Shown one piece after another: positions 24,405-32,730 of a stretch of 41,775 nt of DNA. The number at the start of each line of letters is the position of its first letter. Within the stretch, counting starts at the first letter, position 1. A program made the position numbers and the translations under genes. Source of the DNA: Streptomyces sp. (GTDB lineage Bacteria; Actinomycetota; Actinomycetes; Streptomycetales; Streptomycetaceae); NCBI RefSeq assembly GCF_019510245.1, contig NZ_JAEKKT010000174.1:1-41775 (forward strand). Direction: 5' to 3'. The notes under the pieces are model-generated. The model was not told the DNA's origin and did not search any database. It worked only from the letters and a program-made list of their open reading frames with translations.

Positions 24405-24929
24405 TTACGCAGATCGGTCGAGGGCGCGCAGCGACCGGTCGGTGATCGAACGGGCCCCGCGTCCGATCGCGATGGTGCCGGACTGCACCAGTTCCTTGAT
24501 GCCGAACGGCTCCAGCATCTTGAGCATGGCCGTCAGCTTCTCGCTGCTGCCGGTCGCCTCGATGGTGACGGCCTCCGGGGAGACGTCGACGGTCTTGGCG
24601 CGGAACAGCTGGACGATCTCGACGATCTGGGAGCGCGTCTCGTTGTCTGCGCGCACCTTCACCAGAACGAGTTCCCGCTGAACGGCCGAACCCGGCTCCA
24701 GTTCGACGATCTTGAGCACCTCGACGAGCTTGTTGAGCTGCTTGGTGACCTGCTCCAGCGGCAGCGCCTCGACACTCACCACGATCGTGATGCGGGAGAT
24801 GTCGGCGTGCTCGGTGACCCCGACGGCGAGCGAGTCGATGTTGAAGCCGCGGCGGGAGAAGAGGGCCGCGATCCGGGCGAGGATGCCCGGCTTGTTCTCC
24901 ACCAGGACGGAGAGCGTGTGCTTGGACAT
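24405..24929 (-). CDS. ilvN: Acetolactate synthase small (regulatory) subunit
   Basis: A 174-residue protein with an N-terminal ACT domain, TLSVLVENKPGILARIAALF then SRRGFNIDSLAVGVTEHAD, that binds valine and mediates feedback inhibition, and a C-terminal domain (about 80-160) that activates the large subunit. The length is normal. It starts 30 bases after ilvB, so both subunits should be made together. The ribosome site is weak (AGAGAGAG region), which is noteworthy for a stoichiometric partner. Confidence 0.96.
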   Translation of the reverse strand: MSKHTLSVLVENKPGILARIAALFSRRGFNIDSLAVGVTEHADISRITIVVSVEALPLEQVTKQLNKLVEVLKIVELEPGSAVQRELVLVKVRADNETRSQIVEIVQLFRAKTVDVSPEAVTIEATGSSEKLTAMLKMLEPFGIKELVQSGTIAIGRGARSITDRSLRALDRSA

Positions 24930-24959
24930 TTTTCTGCGTCTCTCTCTTACGTCTCTCGC

Positions 24960-26816
24960 TCAGTCGTCTTCGTTGTCGCCGAAGTCGGGGCGGACGTCCC
25001 GGGCGGCCAGGATCTCGTCGTTGGAGGTGCCGGCGGCGACCATCGGCCACACCATGGCGTCCTCGTGGACGATGAAGTCGACGACGACGGGGCGGTCGTT
25101 GATGGAGTTCGCCTCTTCGATGACCTTGTCGAGGTCGTCCGGGGACTCGCAGCGGATGGAGTAGCAGCCCATGGCCTCCGACAGCTTGACGAAGTCGGGG
25201 ACCCGGGTGCCGCGGGCGTCCGGGTTGACGTCGTCGGGCCCGGAGTGCAGCACCGTGTTGGAGTACCGCTGGTTGTAGAACAGGGTCTGCCACTGGCGGA
25301 CCATCCCGAGAGCGCCGTTGTTGATGATGGCGACCTTGATCGGGATGTTGTTCAGGGCGCAGGTGGTCAGTTCCTGGTTGGTCATCTGGAAGCAGCCGTC
25401 GCCGTCGATCGCCCAGACGGTCCTGCCCGGCTGGCCGGCCTTGGCGCCCATGGCGGCCGGGACCGCGTAGCCCATGGTTCCGGCGCCGCCGGAGTTCAGC
25501 CAGGTGGCGGGCTTCTCGTACTGCACGTAGTGCGCGGCCCACATCTGGTGCTGGCCGACGCCCGCCGCGAAGATCGTGCCCTCCGGGGCGAGCTGCCCGA
25601 TGCGCTCGATGACCTGCTGCGGCGAGAGCGAACCGTTGTCGGGCAGGTCGTAGCCCAGCGGGTAGGTCTCGCGCCAGCGGTTGAGGTCCTTCCACCAGGC
25701 GGTGTAGTCGCCCTGGTGGCCCTCGCCGTGCTCCTTCTGCACCGCCTGGATCAGGTCGGCGATGACCTCGCGGGCGTCGCCGACGATCGGCACGTCGGCG
25801 GCGCGGTTCTTGCCGATCTCCGCGGGGTCGATGTCGGCGTGGACGATCTTCGCGTACGGGGCGAAGCTGTCCAGCTTGCCGGTGACGCGGTCGTCGAAGC
25901 GGGCTCCGAGGGCGACGATCAGGTCGGCCTTCTGCAGCGCGGTGACGGCGGTGACCGCACCGTGCATGCCCGGCATTCCCACGTGCAGCGGGTGGCTGTC
26001 GGGGAACGCGCCGAGCGCCATCAGGGTGGTGGTGACGGGCGCTCCGGTGAGCTCGGCGAGGACCTTGAGCTCGGCGGTGGCGTGCGACTTGATGACGCCG
26101 CCACCGACGTAGAGGACGGGCCGCTTCGCGGAGGTGATCAGCTTGGCGGCCTCGCGGATCTGCTTGGCGTGCGGCTTGGTCACCGGGCGGTAGCCGGGCA
26201 GGTCCATGACCGGCGGCCAGGAGAAGGTGGTCTTCGCCTGGAGGGCGTCCTTGGCGATGTCGACCAGGACCGGGCCGGGGCGGCCGGTGGAGGCGATGTG
26301 GAACGCCTGGGCGATCACCCGGGGGATGTCCTCCGCCTTGGTGACGAGGAAGTTGTGCTTGGTGATCGGCATGGTGATCCCGACGATGTCCGCCTCCTGG
26401 AAGGCGTCCGTGCCGATCGAGGAGGACGCGACCTGCCCGGTGATCGCCACGAGCGGCACCGAGTCCATGTGCGCGTCCGCGATCGGCGTCACCAGGTTCG
26501 TCGCACCCGGGCCGCTCGTCGCCATGCAGACGCCGACCTTGCCGGTGGCCTGCGCGTAGCCGGTGGCCGCGTGCCCCGCGCCCTGCTCGTGCCGGCACAG
26601 GACGTGGCGCACCCGGGTGGAGTCCATCAGCGGGTCGTAGGCCGGCAGGATCGCGCCACCGGGGATGCCGAATACCGTGTCAGCGCCGACCTCCTCAAGC
26701 GAGCGGATGAGGGACTTCGCACCCGTGACGTGCTCGACGGTCGGGGTCTGCTGTCCTCCGGAACGGGGCCGCGGCTGCGGATGGTGGGCCGCGGCGCTCT
26801 GCTCGGTCATCGGCAT
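24960..26816 (-). CDS. ilvB: Acetolactate synthase large (catalytic) subunit
   Basis: A 618-residue thiamine-diphosphate enzyme that condenses pyruvate with pyruvate or 2-ketobutyrate. Seen are VFGIPGGAILPAYD, the catalytic Glu in RHEQGAGHAATGYAQ, the FAD-domain ARFDDRVTGKLDSFAP, and the TPP motif beginning GDGCFQMTNQELTTCALNN and ending AIINNG. The first 40 residues (MPMTEQSAAAHHPQPRPRSG) are a flexible Streptomyces-type extension. ATG 26816 and ATG 26810 are both possible; neither has a strong ribosome site. It is preceded by a leader peptide and attenuator, so expression should respond to branched-chain amino acid supply. Confidence 0.96.
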   Translation of the reverse strand: MPMTEQSAAAHHPQPRPRSGGQQTPTVEHVTGAKSLIRSLEEVGADTVFGIPGGAILPAYDPLMDSTRVRHVLCRHEQGAGHAATGYAQATGKVGVCMATSGPGATNLVTPIADAHMDSVPLVAITGQVASSSIGTDAFQEADIVGITMPITKHNFLVTKAEDIPRVIAQAFHIASTGRPGPVLVDIAKDALQAKTTFSWPPVMDLPGYRPVTKPHAKQIREAAKLITSAKRPVLYVGGGVIKSHATAELKVLAELTGAPVTTTLMALGAFPDSHPLHVGMPGMHGAVTAVTALQKADLIVALGARFDDRVTGKLDSFAPYAKIVHADIDPAEIGKNRAADVPIVGDAREVIADLIQAVQKEHGEGHQGDYTAWWKDLNRWRETYPLGYDLPDNGSLSPQQVIERIGQLAPEGTIFAAGVGQHQMWAAHYVQYEKPATWLNSGGAGTMGYAVPAAMGAKAGQPGRTVWAIDGDGCFQMTNQELTTCALNNIPIKVAIINNGALGMVRQWQTLFYNQRYSNTVLHSGPDDVNPDARGTRVPDFVKLSEAMGCYSIRCESPDDLDKVIEEANSINDRPVVVDFIVHEDAMVWPMVAAGTSNDEILAARDVRPDFGDNEDD

Positions 26817-26890
26817 TCTCTTCTCGATGCTGAGGGTTTTTGCGAGGTTCGTACGGATTTTCGCCGCCGTACGTCTGGTGCTGGTGCAAC

Positions 26891-26924
26891 AAAAAACCCC
26901 TCGTGCCAAAAGGCAAGCGAGGGG
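26891..26924 (-). terminator. Attenuator terminator of the ilvBN operon
   Basis: On the minus strand CCCCTCG-ct-TGCC-tttt-GGCA-CGAGGGG is followed directly by TTTTTT. It is the only hairpin with a proper U-tract that I found in the window. It lies between the leader peptide and ilvB, the place of a classical ribosome-mediated attenuator. Confidence 0.9.
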
Positions 26925-26978
26925 AGCGCGCCGGTGTGGTCGCTGGGGATTCCGGATCGTCCTCCGGTGGGTCCCAGC

Positions 26979-27020
26979 TCAGCCGACGCGCTGTCCAAGT
27001 ACGAGAATTCGGGTGCGCAT
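26979..27020 (-). CDS. ilv leader peptide (13 residues, contains Ile-Leu-Val-Leu)
   Basis: The codons read MRTRILVLGQRVG followed by TGA. Four consecutive regulatory codons (ATT, CTC, GTA, CTT) cover all three branched-chain amino acids; ATT, GTA and CTT are rare in high-GC genes, which would sharpen stalling when charged tRNA is short. The ATG lies seven bases after a -10-like GAGGGT, so the message may be leaderless; the same GGAGGGAGGG stretch could instead be a ribosome site. It lies 55 bases upstream of the attenuator hairpin. Confidence 0.88.
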   Translation of the reverse strand: MRTRILVLGQRVG

Positions 27021-27027
27021 GGGACTG

Positions 27028-27057
27028 ACCCTCCCTCCGACGCGCACCACGTGTCAA
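27028..27057 (-). promoter_or_regulatory. Putative ilvB promoter
   Basis: A perfect -35 TTGACA (27057-27052), an 18-base spacer and GAGGGT (27033-27028, five of six to the actinomycete TAGGGT form) place transcription start at or next to the leader ATG. The -35 overlaps the TGA stop of the upstream GGDEF-EAL gene. Confidence 0.6.
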
Positions 27058-30000
27058 GCGGGTGGGACGGGAGTCTCATTATGTGAGCGTAGGGCACTTC
27101 CGCCTCCCAGCACGGCGGGCACACCACCGGTGTACACCCCCGGGCCGCTCCCTGCGAAGGCCGGCTCGGCCGGGGCGTGCGGAACCGGGTAGTGGCCGGA
27201 TCCGAGCGCCCGGCGCAGCCGGTACTCGTCCACCGGGCCGGAGAACGCCATGCCCATCCCGTGCGTGCACCCCATCGCGCGGAGCGCCGTGACCTGCTCG
27301 GGCAGGTCCACGCCCTCGGCCACGGACTGCAGGCCGAGGTCGCAGGCGATCCGCAGCAGCCCGCTGGTGATCTTGTGCAGCCGGGCCGACTCGACGACCC
27401 CCTCGACCAGGCTGCGGTCGAGCTTGAGCACGTCGACGGGGAGCTTGCGCAGGGCCGTGATCGCCGCGTAGCCGCTGCCGAAGCCGTCCAGCGCGATCCG
27501 GACACCGTGCCGGCTGAGCGTGGTCAGCCGCCGCTCCAGCTCGTCCAGCGGGACCCGGGGGTCCGTGTCGGACAGCTCCAGGAGCAGCGCCCCGGAGGGC
27601 AGCCCGTGCCGGGTGAGCAGGGCCTCCACGGAGCCGAGCGGCGAGGACCGGTCGAGCAGCCGCCGGGCGGAGGTCCGGACGGCGACCGGCACCACGAGCC
27701 CGCTCGCGGCCCGCTCGGCGGCCTGTTCGACCGCCTCCTGGAGGATCCACCGGTCCAGCTCGGCCGTCTTGTCGCTGTCCTCGGCGACCCGCAGGAACTC
27801 GGCCGGCGTGAACAGCACCCCCTGCGAGGAGCGCCAGCGCGCCTGCGCGGAGACCGATTCGATCCGGCCGTTCTCCAGGGACACCACCGGCTGGTGCAGC
27901 AGCGCGAACTCGCCGTCGTGCAGGGCAGCCCGCAGCCGGGTGGCCAGCTCCGCCTTGCGTACGACGTCCTGCTGCATCTGCGGCTTGTACAGCTTGACGC
28001 GGCCTTTTCCGGCCGACTTGGCGCGGTACATCGCCAGGTCGGCGTTGCGCAGCAACTCGCCCGCGCCGAGACCCGGTTCGGCGAAGGCGACACCGATGGA
28101 CGCGTTGACACGGACATCGTTGCCGTCAATGGCGTACGGCTGGGAGAGGGTCACCCTGAGGCGGTCGGCGAGCTCCAGGATGTGCCGCTCCCGGGCACTG
28201 CGGTCACGGGTGCCGTCACCGACGATCAGCGCCGCGAACTCGTCGCCGCCCAGCCGGGACGCGGTGTCGCCCTGGCGGACCGCGTCCTGGAGTCTGCGCG
28301 CGGCCTGGACGAGCAGTTCGTCCCCGGCCTGGTGCCCGATCGTGTCGTTGACGGCCTTGAACCCGTCCAGGTCGATGAAGAGCACCGCCGTGTTCCTGAG
28401 GGCCGGGCCCCGGTCGGAGGAGCGGCGGCCGGACAGGGCCTGCTGCACGCGCCGGGTGAACAGGGCGCGGTTGGGCAGGTCGGTGAGCGGGTCGTGCTCG
28501 GCGTTGTGCTGGAGCTGCGCCTGCAGGCGCACTCTCTCGGTCACGTCCCGGCTGTTGAAGATGAGGCCGCCGTGGTGGCGGTTGACGGTGGACTCGACGT
28601 TGAGCCAGCCGCCCTCGCCGGACCGGAACCGGCACTCGATGCGGGTGGTGGGTTCCTCCTGGGGCTTCGCGGCGAGGAAGCGGCGCACCTCGTGCACCAC
28701 ACAGCCCAGGTCCTCGGGATGGATCAGGTTGGCCAGCTCCGAGCCCACCAGGTCCTCGGCGGTCCGGCCGTAGACCCCGGCGGCGGCCGGGGAGACGTAC
28801 CGGAGGATGCCGTTGGGCGCGGCGATCATGATGACGTCGCTGGAGCCCTGCACCAGGGAGCGGAAGTGGTTCTCCTGCTGCGCCAGTTCCTGGGTGAGGG
28901 TGATGTTGTCGAGGAGCATGATGCCCTGGCGCACGACGAGCGCGAGGACCACGCAGCCGGCGGTGATCAGGACGACGTGGTCCGGACTGCGGCCGTTGAG
29001 GACGTTGTAGAGGATGCCAAGGGTGCACACGGCGGCGGCCAGGTACGGGGTGAGCGCGGCCAGGGAGCCGGTGATCGGCCGGCCGGCCGGGTATCGGCTG
29101 TGGTCGCCTCCCGGGGCGGGCGCCGGCGGCTGCTTGGGCGCCTGGGCACGGCCGCCGGGCACGTGCTCGTGGACCACGCGCGTGTGCCCCTCGGGGTCCT
29201 GGGCGCCCTGTGACCGGGGTGCGGCCCAGGGGGCGTACGCGAGCAGCAGCGAACCGGCGAACCAGCCCGCGTCCAGCAGCTGGCCGGAGCGGTAACTGCT
29301 GTGCAGCAGCGGCGAGGTGAACAGGGCGTCGCACATCACGGTCAGGGCGAGGGCGCCGATCGCGGTGTTCACCGCGGTGCGGTTGCCGGGCGAGCGCCGG
29401 AAGTGCAGTGCGAGCACCATGCTGACCAGGGCGATGTCCAGCAGCGGGTACGCCAGCGAGAGCGCGGTGTGCGCGACGCTGGGCCCGTCGAACCGGGCGG
29501 CCTGGGCGAGCGCGAGGCTCCACGACAGGGTGAGCAGGGAGCCGCCGATCAGCCAGGCGTCGAGCGCCAGGCAGATCCAGCCGGCCCTGGTCACCGGCCG
29601 CTTGGCCAGCACCAGCAGACCCACGATGGCGGGCGGCGCGAAGCACAGGAAGAACAGGTCGGCGTAGCTGGGGCTGGGCACGGGCCGCTGGAGCACGACC
29701 TCGTACCACCCCCATACCGCGTTGCCCAGGGCCGCCATCGCCGAGGAGAGGGCGAACAGCAGCCAGGCGGGTCGAAAGCGGACCCGCGGGGAGCGGGCGT
29801 AGAGGAAGCACGACACGGCGGCGGTGCCGGCGGCCGCGGTCAGACCGAAGTCGCCCATGAACAGGGCGATCTGGTTCGAGCCCCAGTCGAACGCGGAACC
29901 GACGGCGTATCCCGCGCAGATCAGGGCCAGGACGAGTTGCCGGACCATGCCGGTCCCGCCGCCGGTGGCCGGCGGCCGGGGGTGCGGCATCCCCGCCGGA

Positions 30001-30233
30001 GGCTGTGCCCGCAGCGCTCCGGGGAGGGTGGTCGTCACAGGCGTGGACGCGGTCACCGGATGCTCCCGGTGCACGTCACTCCCGGGTCCCGCGGGTCCCG
30101 GAGCGCTGGGTGGGGGTGCCTCCTGCGTCCGCTGTGCCGGTGGTGGTGATGGCTGGTGTGGTGGCCGCGTCTGCGCGCAGCCGTGCGCCAGGGTCGCCGC
30201 CGGCGGCTCCGCCGCGTCGGATCGTTCGTCCAT
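27054..30233 (-). CDS. Membrane GGDEF-EAL protein with PAS domain (diguanylate cyclase, degenerate EAL)
   Basis: About 1059 residues: a Pro-rich cytoplasmic start, some ten membrane helices (about 95-430), a PAS domain (FRSLVQGSSDVIMIAAPNG to FNSRDVTERVRL), a GGDEF domain with intact active site RLGGDEFAALIV, and an EAL-like domain. The EAL motif is replaced (VSAQARW where E-A-L-x-R-W is expected), the metal-site Asp pair in the DDFG motif reads LDGFGSG, and the conserved Asn of the N-x-S motif is Thr-Ser (RTSARRL), so phosphodiesterase activity is unlikely. It probably makes cyclic di-GMP, a developmental regulator in Streptomyces. It resembles the protein I remember as CdgC/SCO5511, upstream of ilvB. 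ATG 30233 is chosen; GTG 30263 is possible. Confidence 0.9.
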   Translation of the reverse strand: MDERSDAAEPPAATLAHGCAQTRPPHQPSPPPAQRTQEAPPPSAPGPAGPGSDVHREHPVTASTPVTTTLPGALRAQPPAGMPHPRPPATGGGTGMVRQLVLALICAGYAVGSAFDWGSNQIALFMGDFGLTAAAGTAAVSCFLYARSPRVRFRPAWLLFALSSAMAALGNAVWGWYEVVLQRPVPSPSYADLFFLCFAPPAIVGLLVLAKRPVTRAGWICLALDAWLIGGSLLTLSWSLALAQAARFDGPSVAHTALSLAYPLLDIALVSMVLALHFRRSPGNRTAVNTAIGALALTVMCDALFTSPLLHSSYRSGQLLDAGWFAGSLLLAYAPWAAPRSQGAQDPEGHTRVVHEHVPGGRAQAPKQPPAPAPGGDHSRYPAGRPITGSLAALTPYLAAAVCTLGILYNVLNGRSPDHVVLITAGCVVLALVVRQGIMLLDNITLTQELAQQENHFRSLVQGSSDVIMIAAPNGILRYVSPAAAGVYGRTAEDLVGSELANLIHPEDLGCVVHEVRRFLAAKPQEEPTTRIECRFRSGEGGWLNVESTVNRHHGGLIFNSRDVTERVRLQAQLQHNAEHDPLTDLPNRALFTRRVQQALSGRRSSDRGPALRNTAVLFIDLDGFKAVNDTIGHQAGDELLVQAARRLQDAVRQGDTASRLGGDEFAALIVGDGTRDRSARERHILELADRLRVTLSQPYAIDGNDVRVNASIGVAFAEPGLGAGELLRNADLAMYRAKSAGKGRVKLYKPQMQQDVVRKAELATRLRAALHDGEFALLHQPVVSLENGRIESVSAQARWRSSQGVLFTPAEFLRVAEDSDKTAELDRWILQEAVEQAAERAASGLVVPVAVRTSARRLLDRSSPLGSVEALLTRHGLPSGALLLELSDTDPRVPLDELERRLTTLSRHGVRIALDGFGSGYAAITALRKLPVDVLKLDRSLVEGVVESARLHKITSGLLRIACDLGLQSVAEGVDLPEQVTALRAMGCTHGMGMAFSGPVDEYRLRRALGSGHYPVPHAPAEPAFAGSGPGVYTGGVPAVLGGGSALRSHNETPVPPA

Positions 30234-30454
30234 AGGCCGTGCATCGCCCGTCGCCCCCCTCACAAATCTGAAATGTCCATCCCCGGCGCCGTAGGTGCGC
30301 GGCGCAGCCCCTTCCGGGACGATACACCAGTCTCGTCACTCAGGGACATAGCTTCTCTACGCTCCGTGACGGCCAGGGGCTATGCGCGCACGCACCGCAC
30401 CCGGAAGGTCGCGGACCGTACCGGAAGCGGATTACACGCGTATTGCCGTGATGG

Positions 30455-31405
30455 TCAGTTGTCGGTGGATCCCGTCGTCAAAATCACGTTCCGCAGGGGC
30501 TCCTGGTTCACGAGACGGTTCAACTGCTCGGTGACGAGGCGCTTGGCGCGCGGCAGGAAGGCCGAGGTGGGGCCGCCGACATGAGGGCTGATCAGGACTC
30601 CGGGCGCCTGCCACAAGGGGTGCCCGGCCGGCAGCGGCTCGGGGTCGGTGACGTCCAGGGCGGCGGTGAGGCGGCCGCTCTCCAGTTCGGCCAGGAGGGC
30701 CTTGGTCTCCACGACGGGCCCGCGCGCGACGTTCACGAGCAGGGCGCCGTCCTTCATCCGTGCGAGGAACCCCGCGTTGACCAGGCCACGCGTGGTGTCC
30801 GTGAGGGGCGTGGAAAGGATGACGACATCGGCTTCCGGAAGCAGATTCGGCAGTTCGGTGAGTGGATGCACGGGACCGCGCGCCGAGGCGCGCCCGGAGC
30901 GCGCGACGCGCGCCACCCGCGCAACCTCGAAGGGTGCGAGCCGGTCCTCGATGGCCGAACCGATGGCGCCGTAGCCGACGATGAGGACGGACCTGTCGGC
31001 GAGGGCGGGGTGGAATCCGCTCTGCCAGTGCTCCTGCTGCTGGGCGCGCACGAACCCCGGGATGCCGCGCAGGGAGGCCAGTGTGAGCGCGAGCGCGAGT
31101 TCGGCGGTGCTCGCCTCGTGCACGCCGCGCGCGTTGCACAGCGGCACGCCGGGGACGATGCGGTCGCCGGCCGCGATCATGTCGTCCACACCGGCCGTGA
31201 GGGTCTGGATCAGCCGCAGGTTCCACATCGCCGCCAGCGGCCGCACCTTCACGTCCTGCCGCTTCATGTAGGGGACGACGTAGACGGCACAGTCGGCGGG
31301 GTCGCCGGGGAACTCCTGGTCACCGTTCCAGAAGAGGTAATTGAGCCCTTCGGGCAGATCCGTGAACTCGTCGGGCGGGATGGGGAGCCATGCGTCCTGG
31401 GTCAT
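30455..31405 (-). CDS. D-isomer specific 2-hydroxyacid dehydrogenase
   Basis: A 316-residue NAD(P)-dependent oxidoreductase. The cofactor fold shows VLIVGYGAIGSAIEDRLAPF; catalytic residues lie in VNVARGPVVETKALL (Arg), DVTDPEPLPAGHPLW (Glu) and LISPHVGGPTSAF (His). The N-terminal part (LIQTLTAGVDDM, CNARGVHEASTAELALALTL) is the usual substrate half. The substrate is not evident; glyoxylate/hydroxypyruvate or phosphoglycerate-like acids are typical. It is divergent from an aldo/keto reductase across 74 bases and probably monocistronic. Confidence 0.92.
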   Translation of the reverse strand: MTQDAWLPIPPDEFTDLPEGLNYLFWNGDQEFPGDPADCAVYVVPYMKRQDVKVRPLAAMWNLRLIQTLTAGVDDMIAAGDRIVPGVPLCNARGVHEASTAELALALTLASLRGIPGFVRAQQQEHWQSGFHPALADRSVLIVGYGAIGSAIEDRLAPFEVARVARVARSGRASARGPVHPLTELPNLLPEADVVILSTPLTDTTRGLVNAGFLARMKDGALLVNVARGPVVETKALLAELESGRLTAALDVTDPEPLPAGHPLWQAPGVLISPHVGGPTSAFLPRAKRLVTEQLNRLVNQEPLRNVILTTGSTDN

Positions 31406-31479
31406 GGTCAGGAGGCTATGTCAGGGGTGCGGACGCGGGCGGGTTAGGTTGGGGGCCGGAGAAGGAGGTTCACGGGCTG

Positions 31480-32481
31480 GTGGAGCGCAGGACGATCGGC
31501 GCGGGGGCGCTCGCGGTGGGGGCCGTCGGACTCGGGTGCATGCCGATGAGCTGGGCGTACAGCGGGTCGCGGCAGCGGGGTGACGAGTCGCTGAGAGCGG
31601 TGCACGAGGCCCTGGATTTGGGCGTGACACTCCTTGACACAGCCGACATGTACGGTCCGTTCACCAACGAGCTGCTGCTGGGGCGGGTGCTCAGGGAGCG
31701 GCGTGCGGAGGCCTTCGTCTCGACGAAGGTGGGCCTGCTGGTGGGCGACCAGCACATCGTGGCCAACGGCCGTCCCGGATACGTGAAGCGGGCCTGCGAC
31801 GCGTCGCTGCGCCGGCTCCAGACCGATGTCATAGACCTCTACCAACTGCACCGCGCCGACCCCGAGGTCCCGGTCGAGGAGACCTGGGGCGCGATGGCGG
31901 AACTGGTGCAGGCGGGAAAGGTGCGGGCACTGGGGCTGTGCGCCGTGGGGGCGCGCGGGGGGCGCAGGTCCGGCGCGCGGTTGCACGACGCGACCTTGCG
32001 GCAGCTTCGGCGGGTGCAGCAGGTGTTTCCGGTGAGCGCGGTGGAGGCGGAGCTGTCGGTGTGGTCGCCGGAGGCGCTGGAGTCGCTGCTGCCGTGGTGC
32101 GCGGCGCGGGGGGTGGGGTTCCTCGCGGCGATGCCGCTCGGCAACGGCTTCCTGACCGGCACGCTCACGCCGGGTGAGGGGTTCGAGCCGGACGACCTGC
32201 GGGCGCGGCACCCTCGCTTCACGGCGGAGATGATGGCGGCGAACCAGCCGATCGTGGCGGGGCTGCGGAGGGTGGCGGGCCGGCAGGAGGGCGACGGTGT
32301 CACCGCCGCTCAGGTGGCGCTGGCGTGGGTGCTGGCGCAGGGGGCGCATGTGGTGCCGGTGCCGGGGGCGAAGCAGGGGCGGTGGGTGGCCGAGAACGCG
32401 GGGTCCGTGGAGGTCCGGCTGAGTGCGGAGGATCTGGCGGAGCTGGGTGGGTTGCCTGCTGCGGAGGGGTCTTGGGACTAG
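31480..32481 (+). CDS. Aldo/keto reductase
   Basis: A 333-residue NADPH-dependent TIM-barrel reductase. The catalytic tetrad is visible: Asp and Tyr in LLDTADMYGPFTNE, Lys in AFVSTKVGLL and His in IDLYQLHRADPEVPVEET. The cofactor end appears as VPVPGAKQGRWVAENAGSV. GTG 31480 follows an AGGAGG at about 12 bases, the best ribosome site in the region; in-frame sequence upstream is not conserved in character. The insertion GARGGRRSGARLHDATLRQL differs from the usual LSN/QNxYN region, so substrate use may be unusual. Confidence 0.9.
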   Translation: MERRTIGAGALAVGAVGLGCMPMSWAYSGSRQRGDESLRAVHEALDLGVTLLDTADMYGPFTNELLLGRVLRERRAEAFVSTKVGLLVGDQHIVANGRPGYVKRACDASLRRLQTDVIDLYQLHRADPEVPVEETWGAMAELVQAGKVRALGLCAVGARGGRRSGARLHDATLRQLRRVQQVFPVSAVEAELSVWSPEALESLLPWCAARGVGFLAAMPLGNGFLTGTLTPGEGFEPDDLRARHPRFTAEMMAANQPIVAGLRRVAGRQEGDGVTAAQVALAWVLAQGAHVVPVPGAKQGRWVAENAGSVEVRLSAEDLAELGGLPAAEGSWD

Positions 32482-32548
32482 CACGGCGATGGCCGTGATG
32501 CGCCGGTGGTTCGGTGCGGCGCCGTGGGGGCTGGTCGCGCAGTTCCCC

Positions 32549-32682
32549 GCGCCCCTTACGGGGCGCCGGCAGCGGGCGTTCGTATTCGTCAGCCACCGGA
32601 CAACCCCGCACCCCTGACGGGGCGCCGGCAGCGGGCGTACGCGTCATGAGTCGCCCGGCGGTCCCGCGCCCCTGACGGGGCG
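32549..32682. repeat. Three tandem copies of a 57-59 base hairpin repeat
   Basis: Units carry the stem GCGCCCC-TTAC-GGGGCGC (32549-32566), GCACCCC-TGAC-GGGGCGC (32608-32625) and GCGCCCC-TGAC-GGGGCGC (32665-32682). Copies 1 and 2 continue with the same GGGGCGCCGGCAGCGGGCGT. Upstream of copy 1 is GCGCAGTTCCCC, which I know as part of a dispersed Streptomyces intergenic element. The array lies after the aldo/keto reductase stop and may act as a terminator or REP-like sequence. Confidence 0.75.
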
Positions 32683-32730
32683 CGTTGTACTACCGTCGGT
32701 CGGAGGAGCCGGGGGCTGTTCGAAGGGACC

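Noticed and set aside
27070..27100. CATAAT (27083-27078, minus) as the ilvB -10 element
   Set aside because: No -35-like hexamer lies at 16-19 bases upstream, whereas TTGACA with 18-base spacing to GAGGGT is closer to the leader.
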